Below are positions 17,682 through 24,321 of a stretch of DNA of 32,229 bases, one piece after another. This DNA is from CAYPUG01 sp964413905. Lineage in GTDB: Bacteria > Chloroflexota > Anaerolineae > JAADDB01. Location: assembly GCA_964413905.1 (NCBI GenBank), contig CAYPUG010000018.1, positions 1-32,229 on the forward strand, in the 5' to 3' direction. The notes beneath the pieces were generated by a model that was not told the origin of the DNA, did not search any database, and was given only the letters and a program-made list of their open reading frames with translations. A program made the position numbers and the translations under genes. Position 1 is the first letter of the stretch, and every line of letters begins with the position of its first letter.

Positions 17682-18662
17682 TTAGGCCCGGATTTCCTGG
17701 CGCTGGAAGAGGATGTACCCTAAAGCGAAAAGGAGGATGGTGCCGGCAATTAGGCCGGTCATTTGGGGCCACACCAGAAGCAAACTTTGCGTCAAGGGCA
17801 ACGGTGTCCCCAAGATAGCACCGGACAATTGGCTGGGCAGGATCAGCCCTAACGCCCGAATTGTAGGATGGAGCAATGCGAGGGCCGTCTCCCCGTACAG
17901 CGTGTTAGGGGAGAGCCGAGAGAGAATCATGAGCGTGTGCAGTTGGGCGATTTGTTCCTGGGGGAAGCCATATCGAATGGGACTAAGGACTTGAGCCAGA
18001 ATGCGCACGATCATGCCCCAGAACGCGGTGAAGAAGAGCCACATAGCAATAGACGCCATGGCCGCTGTGGCCGGTTGACGAAAAGAGATGGAAAAGACCA
18101 TAGCAAGGGCCAGCCAGATCCCGCCGTAGAAGATGGTCGCGACCAGGAACCACAAGGCGCGCGCGATCTCTTCTCCTCCCGGCGGCAAACCCAGTTTGAG
18201 AATGCCGAAGCCGATGATAAGCAGCCAGATGGCTGTGAGTACCAGTGCCAGGGTGAAGAGGTTGGCCAGGAATTTCCCGAACAGCAAAGCATCCCGATAA
18301 ATAGGTTGCGCGAGCACGCGCGACATAGTTCGGCGGTTGAATTCTCCGTTAATGGAATCAAATCCCAGCGCGATAGCGATTAAGGGCACGAGAAATCCCA
18401 GAAAGCCCACAAAGGCAGGCAGAGGATCCCGACTCGCGGTGAACAGTTTGAGGAACACAAAGGGATCTTCGCCAACGGTGTCCATGATGCTCTGAATGGC
18501 GCCGTAGACGGCGCCTAACGCGGTTAACGCGATCAAAAACTCCAAGATCTGCATGCGCGCGCTGGTGAGATTATCTGCCATCTCTTTGGCGACAACGGCC
18601 CACATGCCGCGCCAGGGAGATCCTTCGCGCACTACCTCACGCGGCATCACTTGCGCGCTCAT
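17682..18662 (-). CDS. ABC-2 type exporter permease
   Basis: A 326-residue membrane protein with a cytoplasmic N-terminus containing VVAKEMADNLTSARM, the typical elbow helix before the first transmembrane span, then about six spans. A NRRTMSRVLAQPIYRDALLFGK block between spans 2 and 3 is characteristic of NosY/ABC-2 permeases. AAGGAGGTGA directly precedes ATG 18662. The start lies inside the ATPase gene (26-nt overlap), so translation is coupled. It probably forms an exporter with that ATPase. Substrate unknown. Confidence 0.9.
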   Translation of the reverse strand: MSAQVMPREVVREGSPWRGMWAVVAKEMADNLTSARMQILEFLIALTALGAVYGAIQSIMDTVGEDPFVFLKLFTASRDPLPAFVGFLGFLVPLIAIALGFDSINGEFNRRTMSRVLAQPIYRDALLFGKFLANLFTLALVLTAIWLLIIGFGILKLGLPPGGEEIARALWFLVATIFYGGIWLALAMVFSISFRQPATAAMASIAMWLFFTAFWGMIVRILAQVLSPIRYGFPQEQIAQLHTLMILSRLSPNTLYGETALALLHPTIRALGLILPSQLSGAILGTPLPLTQSLLLVWPQMTGLIAGTILLFALGYILFQRQEIRA

Positions 18663-19596
18663 GTTTCACCTCCTTAAAGTAACGGGCGTAAATTTCTTCC
18701 AGGTTGGGTTCATCCAAGGATAGGGACAATAGTTTCCCGTCCGCTTGCACAATGGCTTTCGCCACCTCCGGTCGGATATCATCGGTGGCCAGGATTTCAT
18801 ATGTGTCACGGTTCACGCGATCGACCTGCACGACACCGGCCAGGTTCTGCAAGGCCTGCGTGAGCGCGTTCACGTCGCCGGCTGCTTGGAGCCGGATGTG
18901 ATATCCACCGCCCAATACTTGATGGGCCAGTTCACGGACGGTGCCCTCTAGAACCATTTGTCCCTTGTAGAAGAGCCCGACCCGGTCGCATACGGCTTGC
19001 ACTTGATGGAGTAAGTGCGATGCCAGAATAACGCTAATACCTTCTTTTTTCAGATCACGAATGATTTCCAGGAATTCCAGCGCGCCGGCCGGATCCAGCC
19101 CCTGGGTAGGCTCATCAAGGATGATGAGACGCGGCTGTTTGAGGAGGAGTTCGGCCACGCCTAACCGTTGCTTCATGCCTCGCGAAAATGTTCCTACGGG
19201 CTTGTGCGCCACGTCCAGCAGTCCCATGCGCTCCAAAGAGGCGGCAATTCGTTGCTGATACTCCCGTCGTGGGATGCCGTTCAACTTGGCGATGTAAGCG
19301 AGATTTTCCCACGCGGTCAGCTCATCGTAAAACCCGACTTGATCGGGTAAGTACCCGACGTGGCGCTTTACGCTGAGGGGTTGGCGTAGGGGATCGAATC
19401 CCAACACGCGCGCTTCTCCCTCCGTAGGATCGGTCAAGCCCAGGAGCATGAGGATGGTCGTCGTCTTCCCAGAACCGTTCGGTCCTAAGATCCCAAACAC
19501 TTCTCCATCTTGGACGCGCAAGTTCAGGTGATCGACGGCCACGTTGCCGTTATAGTATTTGGTCAGGTCCCGAGTTTTCACCACGAACTCGGCCAT
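18637..19596 (-). CDS. ABC-2 type exporter ATPase
   Basis: A 319-residue ATPase: Walker A GPNGSGKT near residue 38, Q-loop YLPDQVGFYDELT, signature GTFSRGMKQRL, Walker B LIILDEPTQGLDP and H-loop ILASHLLHQ. A C-terminal regulatory domain of about 90 residues follows, as in NatA/CcmA-like exporters. The reading frame is open for 35 further codons, but GGGAGG lies 5 nt before ATG 19596 and the homologous region starts there, so I use this start. It follows the NEW3 gene by 91 nt containing a strong hairpin. Confidence 0.92.
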   Translation of the reverse strand: MAEFVVKTRDLTKYYNGNVAVDHLNLRVQDGEVFGILGPNGSGKTTTILMLLGLTDPTEGEARVLGFDPLRQPLSVKRHVGYLPDQVGFYDELTAWENLAYIAKLNGIPRREYQQRIAASLERMGLLDVAHKPVGTFSRGMKQRLGVAELLLKQPRLIILDEPTQGLDPAGALEFLEIIRDLKKEGISVILASHLLHQVQAVCDRVGLFYKGQMVLEGTVRELAHQVLGGGYHIRLQAAGDVNALTQALQNLAGVVQVDRVNRDTYEILATDDIRPEVAKAIVQADGKLLSLSLDEPNLEEIYARYFKEVKHERASDAA

Positions 19597-19627
19597 ACCC
19601 GCCTCCCTCAATGATTGGGATGTATTG

Positions 19628-19666
19628 GCGCACGTTGTAGGGTAGGAAGGCCCTGACAACGTGCGC
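19628..19666 (-). other. Intercistronic hairpin between the NEW3 and ATPase genes
   Basis: GCGCACGTTGT pairs with ACAACGTGCGC (11 bp), extended by AGGG/CCCT after one bulged base. No T run follows on the minus strand, so it is more likely an mRNA-processing or stability element, or a leaky attenuator, than a terminator. Confidence 0.6.
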
Positions 19667-19687
19667 GCGCCGAGTATTACCTTGTTT

Positions 19688-20854
19688 TCATCGTCGGCCA
19701 AAGCGCATCACGGCCAAGCCTACAATGATGACGGCAATGGCAATCAGACCCACACCGACTACGCCCCACATGGTGGAGGTGAGCACAGTAATGCGGAAGT
19801 CGGTGGAGTCGGAGATGCCTCCTTCAGCACTGGCCCGAATGGTGACCATGTAATCGCCGGCGATGGCCTTGTCGGACGGACGGATTTTGGCCGTCACTTC
19901 AACCTGTTGCCCCGCGGGGATCTTGTCGATGCGTTTGGGCTCGAACTCCACTTTCCAGCCGCTGGGTTCTGTCGCGCTCATTTCCACGTTCAAGGCGGGC
20001 GCGGTGCCGAGATTTTGGACGATAACCTTCATGGGCGTTTCTTTACCCACATAAGCGTTGGCCGTCAGACGTCCTTCTGGCGCGGTGACGGAAAGCTCGG
20101 CCTGTCCGGTGATCTCTACAGCCAAATCCACGGTCGCTTCAGCACCACCACCTACCGCCCTCACATGGATGGGATATGTCCCTGCTTGCGTGCTCCGTGG
20201 TACACGCACTTCAATGTTCAGCCGTTTGGAACTGTTCGCCTTGACCGGCAGGCTGGTCACTTCCTGGGAACTGTAGCCGGGTTTGAAGACGACTTGAAAT
20301 CCCGGTGGTGCATCGGCTTCTAGGTTGACGGTTAGATCTTCATCACCATCGTTCTTGAGTGTGGCCTCGAACCGGAAGTTCGTGGATGTAGTGCCTCGCA
20401 GGCGGGGCAGTTCCACCTCAAACTTCAACTTGGGCGGCAACTTTTCCTGGACGGTCACCTCAATGGGGAGTTCTGCCTGGGCGATGTCGCTCTTGGCCAA
20501 CACAATGAATTTGTACGTTTTGGCTTCAACGTTCTTGGGTTGCTCCAGGCGTAAGTCGATGGAGGCTTCCCGGTTGGGACGGACGTACACCGCCTTAATG
20601 ATACGGCCCCCCCCCCGGAACGTCGCCTTCCAGCCTTCAGGGATTTCCTTCATCTCAAAGTGAACGATTTGAGGCACATCCGCTTTGTTCTCAATGTTGA
20701 GGGAAATGTTCACCGTTTGGTTCGCCTCAACAACAATAGCGGGATACCGCGTGGAAATAGTCAGAGGCTCTTGTTGTGCTTCTTGGGCCAACGCGGGAAT
20801 GGTATACACCAAGATGAAGGACAGGATAAGCACACCGATCGCTAGGCGTCGCAT
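19688..20854 (-). CDS. NEW3-domain membrane-anchored surface protein
   Basis: A 388-residue exported protein: signal peptide (LAIGVLILSFILVYTIPALA, cleavage likely after ALA), three tandem Ig-like/NEW3 beta domains (about 30-135, 140-245, 250-355, each with the 'GxYxxxVxA' type ending such as AGTYPIHVRAVGG and AGDYMVTIRASAEG), then one C-terminal transmembrane helix (about 360-384) ending FGRR. Such proteins commonly accompany ABC-2 exporters and may be extracytoplasmic partners; the substrate is unknown. GGGAGGGAG supports ATG 20854. A run of ten G (minus strand) at 20607-20616 encodes RGGGR and is slippage-prone. Confidence 0.9.
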   Translation of the reverse strand: MRRLAIGVLILSFILVYTIPALAQEAQQEPLTISTRYPAIVVEANQTVNISLNIENKADVPQIVHFEMKEIPEGWKATFRGGGRIIKAVYVRPNREASIDLRLEQPKNVEAKTYKFIVLAKSDIAQAELPIEVTVQEKLPPKLKFEVELPRLRGTTSTNFRFEATLKNDGDEDLTVNLEADAPPGFQVVFKPGYSSQEVTSLPVKANSSKRLNIEVRVPRSTQAGTYPIHVRAVGGGAEATVDLAVEITGQAELSVTAPEGRLTANAYVGKETPMKVIVQNLGTAPALNVEMSATEPSGWKVEFEPKRIDKIPAGQQVEVTAKIRPSDKAIAGDYMVTIRASAEGGISDSTDFRITVLTSTMWGVVGVGLIAIAVIIVGLAVMRFGRR

Positions 20855-20885
20855 GGTTCTCCCTCCCGTACACGTTTAGGGTTAT

Positions 20886-20907
20886 AAGAGGAGTTGTCAC
20901 TCCTCTT
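20886..20907 (-). other. Leader hairpin of the NEW3 operon
   Basis: A perfect 9-bp stem (AAGAGGAGT with ACTCCTCTT) with a 4-nt loop lies between promoter and ribosome site. It has no T run. It may affect mRNA stability or translation. Confidence 0.5.
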
Positions 20908-20974
20908 CCATCTGCTTACCGATGTTGTCCCGGGTGTGGTGTCAAAGCACGCGATACAACCGAGGCCGAAGGAT

Positions 20975-21002
20975 ATTATAGAATCTGTTCGGCAAGAAGC
21001 AA
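20975..21002 (-). promoter_or_regulatory. Promoter of the NEW3/ABC-2 exporter operon
   Basis: On the minus strand: TTGCTT, a 16-bp spacer and TATAAT, giving a leader of about 115 nt. Supported only by motif match and position. Confidence 0.6.
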
Positions 21003-21112
21003 TTTCGTGTCGCCAATTGGCGTCGTTTAAAGAGCCGGTCTGCTCAAGACATACGCATTTCCTCCTCAAGTGGATTGGTGAGGCGGGCCGGTTGAAGCCC
21101 TTTACCGATTGG

Positions 21113-21233
21113 CTGAGTGACTGACAAAACTCTGCGAATGCACCTTGGCTTAGAAGGAAGAAGGGAAATTCGTGGGATTTTCTGCTCCTTCTTTACGACG
21201 AGGTGTATAAAACGCGATGTGTCGGTTCATCAG
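21113..21233 (-). mobile_element. MITE-like element, family 1, copy C (121 bp, inverted)
   Basis: The orientation is opposite to copies A and B. Ends CTGAGTGACTGACA and TGTCGGTTCATCAG are degenerate family-1 termini. Flanking ACCGATTGG (21104-21112) and ACTGATTGG (21234-21242) match at 8 of 9, consistent with an older insertion. It keeps only one arm of the central hairpin (GAAATTCGTGGGATTTTC at 21165-21182), so it cannot fold like copy A. Confidence 0.8.
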
Positions 21234-21238
21234 ACTGA

Positions 21239-21268
21239 TTGGTCCCATGATGAGAATAGCCTTATAAT
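21239..21268 (+). promoter_or_regulatory. Possible promoter of iorAB with flanking inverted repeat
   Basis: TTGGTC (21239-21244), an 18-bp spacer and TATAAT (21263-21268). The -35 box lies at the edge of the MITE target duplication. A perfect 8-bp inverted repeat, GAGAATAG (21252-21259) and CTATTCTC (21291-21298), encloses the -10 box and may be an operator or hairpin. Confidence 0.5.
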
Positions 21269-21304
21269 AGGGGTAGATGTTCACGCGTTTCTATTCTCCT
21301 TGAT

Positions 21305-21345
21305 GCCGGAGTACACAAAACGCGGTGTGCCGGTCATCAGGTGTG
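21305..21345 (-). repeat. Degenerate family-1 MITE end in the iorA leader
   Basis: GAGTACACAAAACGCGGTGT, continuing GCCGGTCATCAGG, resembles the outer end of copy C (…GTATAAAACGCGATGTGTCG…). No matching partner end is found. It lies about 50 nt before iorA. Confidence 0.5.
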
Positions 21346-21391
21346 CCTCAACGTGGAGTGCACACATAACCCAACGTTGGGAGGTGAGCAC

Positions 21392-23263
21392 ATGGCTGTG
21401 GATAGGGTTCAAACGCGTGGCCCCAACACGTCCCCCCGGGAAGAAACATCCGCCCAAGAACGCGAGACATGGGTCCTCCTCTCCGGAAATGAAGCCATCG
21501 CTCGTGGTGCGTGGGAGGCGGGCGTCGTATTTGCTTCTGGATACCCGGGCACTCCGAGTACGGAAATCTTGGAGACGTTCGCCCGTTTTCCGGGTATTTA
21601 CGCGGAATGGGCCCCTAATGAGAAGGTGGCCTTAGACGCGGCCATCGGAGCGGCTTATGCAGGACGCCGCGCCTTGGCCACCATGAAGCACGTGGGCCTC
21701 AACGTGGCTGCGGACGCGTTTTTCTACGCGTCTATGACCGGCTTGGAAGCCGGATTGGTCATTGCGGTGGCCGACGATCCGGGCATGCATTCTTCGCAGA
21801 ATGAACAGGATACGCGGAATTATGCCAAGTTCGCGCGTGTGCCTTGTTTGGACCCTGCGGACAGTCAGGATGCCCGTGATATGGTCATGGTGGGCTTGGA
21901 CCTCTCGGAGAGGTTTGATACCCCGGTCATTGTCCGTTCGACCACGCGCATTTCCCACGGTTTCAGCCGTGTGCGGGTGGGTATGCGTGAGGAACGTCCT
22001 CCTCGGGTACGTCGTTTCCCACGAAACCCCGCGAAGTACGTTATGGTGCCGGCCAACGCACGCAAACGTCATCCCGTGGTGGAGGAGCGCATTCGGCGCA
22101 TTGCAGAGTACGCGGAAACCTTTCCCCTGAACCGGGTGGAGATGCGTGATGAGAGTTTGGGCATCATTACCTCCGGGATTGCTTATCAGTACGCGCGAGA
22201 GATCTTCCCCCACGCGTCCATCCTGAAATTGGGCATGGTCTGGCCTTTGCCCCGCGATTTAATCGCGGATTTTTCCCGTCGGGTGAAACGCCTTATCGTC
22301 CTGGAGGAACTGGATCCGTTCATCGAGGAGCACGTGCACATGATGGGGATCCCGGTCGAGGGAAAGAGCATCTTCCCGCAGATCGGCGAATTCAACCCGC
22401 ATGTGGTGCGCGAGGCCGCCATCAATGCCGGTTTGATCCCGGAAACCGCACGCCCTCCCCGCGTGTCCCTGCCCGATTTGCCGGAACTGCCCGGACGGCC
22501 CCCGGTGCTCTGTCCGGGATGTCCCCATCGCGGGGTATTCTGGGCCATTAAGAAACTTCACCTGCCTGTGAATGGGGATATTGGGTGTTACACGTTGGGC
22601 GTTGTGCCCCCACTGAACACTATTCACACCACCGGCTGTATGGGGGCCGGCATTGGTGTGGCCCATGGCGCAGCCAAGGCAGGAAGTCCGGAGAAACACG
22701 TGGCCGTTATCGGCGATTCCACGTTCTTTCACACGGGTATTCCCGCGTTGATTAACGTGGCCTACAATCGTAGCCCCGTCATTGTGGTGATTATGGATAA
22801 CCGGGTCACCGCGATGACGGGCGATCAGCCGAATCCGGGCACAGGCGTAACGTTGATGGGTGAGAAGACCCAGGAGGTGGATATTGAGGCCTTAGTGCGG
22901 GCCATCGGTATTAAGCATGTGACCACAGTAGACGCGTATGACGAAAAAAAGGTGGAACAGGTGCTGAAGGAGTATAAGCGCCTGGATGAACCGGCCGTGC
23001 TCATCGCGCGTCATCCTTGTGCGCTTTTGCCGGAGGAACGGAAGAAATATGTGCCCTTAAAAGTGAACCCGGATTTGTGCGATGGATGTGGAGTCTGCCT
23101 GCAGACAGGATGCCCTGCGCTCGTCCGGAGCAAGGCCATCCACATCCCCAGTGGGCGCCAAAAGGTGGAAATCGATCCATTACTGTGTACAGGCTGTGAA
23201 CTGTGTGCGCAAGTATGTCCTCAGCACGCGATCACGTTCAGGGCCCAGGTGCTGAATGAGTGA
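21392..23263 (+). CDS. iorA: Indolepyruvate ferredoxin oxidoreductase alpha subunit
   Basis: A 623-residue enzyme oxidising aryl pyruvates from aromatic amino acids to aryl-acetyl-CoA, reducing ferredoxin. The N-terminal pyrimidine domain has GYPGTPSTEI and WAPNEKVALDAAIGAAYAG. A CPGCPHRG motif and the thiamine-diphosphate site GDSTFFHTGIPALINVAYN…DN follow. The C-terminus has two 4Fe-4S motifs: CxxCxxCx4CP from about residue 563, and CTGCELCAQVCP. GGGAGGTGA directly before ATG 21392 decides this start; the open frame extends 17 codons upstream without a ribosome site. It is coupled to iorB. Confidence 0.95.
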   Translation: MAVDRVQTRGPNTSPREETSAQERETWVLLSGNEAIARGAWEAGVVFASGYPGTPSTEILETFARFPGIYAEWAPNEKVALDAAIGAAYAGRRALATMKHVGLNVAADAFFYASMTGLEAGLVIAVADDPGMHSSQNEQDTRNYAKFARVPCLDPADSQDARDMVMVGLDLSERFDTPVIVRSTTRISHGFSRVRVGMREERPPRVRRFPRNPAKYVMVPANARKRHPVVEERIRRIAEYAETFPLNRVEMRDESLGIITSGIAYQYAREIFPHASILKLGMVWPLPRDLIADFSRRVKRLIVLEELDPFIEEHVHMMGIPVEGKSIFPQIGEFNPHVVREAAINAGLIPETARPPRVSLPDLPELPGRPPVLCPGCPHRGVFWAIKKLHLPVNGDIGCYTLGVVPPLNTIHTTGCMGAGIGVAHGAAKAGSPEKHVAVIGDSTFFHTGIPALINVAYNRSPVIVVIMDNRVTAMTGDQPNPGTGVTLMGEKTQEVDIEALVRAIGIKHVTTVDAYDEKKVEQVLKEYKRLDEPAVLIARHPCALLPEERKKYVPLKVNPDLCDGCGVCLQTGCPALVRSKAIHIPSGRQKVEIDPLLCTGCELCAQVCPQHAITFRAQVLNE

Positions 23264-23288
23264 GAACCTGAACTCCACGGAGGTGACT

Positions 23289-23906
23289 ATGTCTGCGTTG
23301 AACGACAAGACGGATATGAATTTTTTGGTGGTGGGGGTGGGGGGACAAGGTGTTTTGTTGGCGAGTAATGTACTTGCCGAAGCCGGGCTGATTTTGAATC
23401 TGGATGTGAAGAAGTCCGAGGTACACGGCATGTCGCAACGGGGGGGCAGCGTGAACAGTCATGTCCGGTGGGGTCCGGAGGTGTTCTCGCCCTTAATCGG
23501 CCAGGGAGAAGTGGATGTCCTTGTCTCCCTGGAACGGCTGGAGACGTTACGTTATTTGAACATGTTGCATCCCGACAGTATTATCGTAGCGGATCCGCAT
23601 CCGATTTATCCTATCACTGTCACAGCAGGTAAGATGGTATACCCGGAGGACGGGGCCGTGCGCTCTTGGGTTGCCCAAGTGGTCCGGCGGGTGTATTGGG
23701 TGCCCGGCACCCGGTTGGCCGAGGAGTTGGGGAACGCGAGGGCCGCGAACATGGTGCTTATCGGCGCGTTATCCGCCTTGCTGGATGTGCCGGATGATGT
23801 ATGGCATCAAGCCATGAAACGTCGGGTGCCGGCCCGATTTCTTGATCTGAACTTCCGAGCTTTTGAGGTAGGCAAATCCTACGTGACGCAAAAGGAAACG
23901 AGGTGA
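23289..23906 (+). CDS. iorB: Indolepyruvate ferredoxin oxidoreductase beta subunit
   Basis: A 205-residue gamma-type subunit that pairs with IorA. GVGGQGVLLASNVLAEAG at residues 14-31 is the intact GGQG motif that the Kor fusion lacks. EVHGMSQRGGSVNSHVRWG and the later ALSALLDVPDD block are standard for the family. ATG 23289 has GGAGG 5 nt upstream and is favoured; an ATG at 23256, overlapping the iorA stop, would add 11 residues. Confidence 0.94.
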   Translation: MSALNDKTDMNFLVVGVGGQGVLLASNVLAEAGLILNLDVKKSEVHGMSQRGGSVNSHVRWGPEVFSPLIGQGEVDVLVSLERLETLRYLNMLHPDSIIVADPHPIYPITVTAGKMVYPEDGAVRSWVAQVVRRVYWVPGTRLAEELGNARAANMVLIGALSALLDVPDDVWHQAMKRRVPARFLDLNFRAFEVGKSYVTQKETR

Positions 23907-23911
23907 CAATC

Positions 23912-24118
23912 ATGGGGATGGGAAGCATGGAAGTCGCTCTTCTGGGAGGAGTGGTATGTGCTTGGACATTGTTGCCGCTCCTTGCGCTTTTAGTGATGAT
24001 ATGGATGTTAGTCCGACTGCAAGATCGTCTGCGAAGTTTGGAAGTGGAGATGCATCGTCTACAGAGCGAACTTTCATCCCGCGTGTCCTCCCAGGAGGAA
24101 GAAGCACCGGAGACATAA
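23912..24118 (+). CDS. Small membrane protein with coiled-coil tail, function unknown
   Basis: A protein of 68 residues (71 if the overlapping GTG 23903 is used). One transmembrane helix (about 9-36, LLGGVVCAWTLLPLLALLVM) is followed by a charged helix with heptads (LQDRLRSLEVEMHRLQSEL) and an acidic end. GAGGTGA spaced 5 nt before ATG 23912 supports translation. Its frame overlaps the iorB stop by 4 nt at the GTG, so it belongs to the iorAB operon. I recognise no family. It may be an anchor or scaffold for the soluble Ior complex, but this is speculation. Confidence 0.65.
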   Translation: MGMGSMEVALLGGVVCAWTLLPLLALLVMIWMLVRLQDRLRSLEVEMHRLQSELSSRVSSQEEEAPET

Positions 24119-24134
24119 TTCTTGTAGTCCACGA

Positions 24135-24250
24135 GCGGCTCCTTCGTGTTTTATCTGTCTCGGTGTAAAAGAAGCAGAAATTCGCAGGATGTTCGTCGCC
24201 GAAATGAGCGAACATCCTGCGAATTTCTCTCCCATTCTATGTGTTTTTCT
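24135..24250 (+). mobile_element. Degenerate family-1 MITE with large hairpin
   Basis: CGTGTTTTATCTGTCTCGGT, continuing GTAAAAGAAGCAG, aligns with the left interior of copy A. The centre is a 19-bp perfect stem (24177-24195 with 24209-24227) whose arms begin GAAATTCGCAGGATGTTCG, differing from copy A but still pairing. Terminal repeats are decayed. It lies between the convergent iorAB operon and the protease gene and could terminate both. Confidence 0.65.
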
Positions 24251-24255
24251 AACAG

Positions 24256-24291
24256 TGCGGTGACATGTCGCCACTTTGGTAGCGGCAATCC
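24256..24291. repeat. Near-palindromic dispersed repeat, family 3, copy 2
   Basis: TGCGGTGACATGTCGCCACT with the tail …GCGGCAATCC matches the repeat at 13444-13478. Its core GGTGACATGTCGCC is a near-palindrome. Here it sits in a terminator region between convergent genes, arguing against an operator role for the repeat in general. Confidence 0.5.
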
Positions 24292-24321
24292 GCGTTGCTC
24301 GAAATCGGCGGAACATGGATT

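Noticed and set aside
18637..19701. Longer start for the ABC-2 ATPase at 19701
   Set aside because: The additional 35 residues have no family similarity, overlap the end of the NEW3 gene, and the ribosome site is at 19596.
21117..21635. 172-codon plus-strand ORF beginning MTDKTLRMHLGLE
   Set aside because: It starts inside MITE copy C and then overlaps the true iorA start in another frame.
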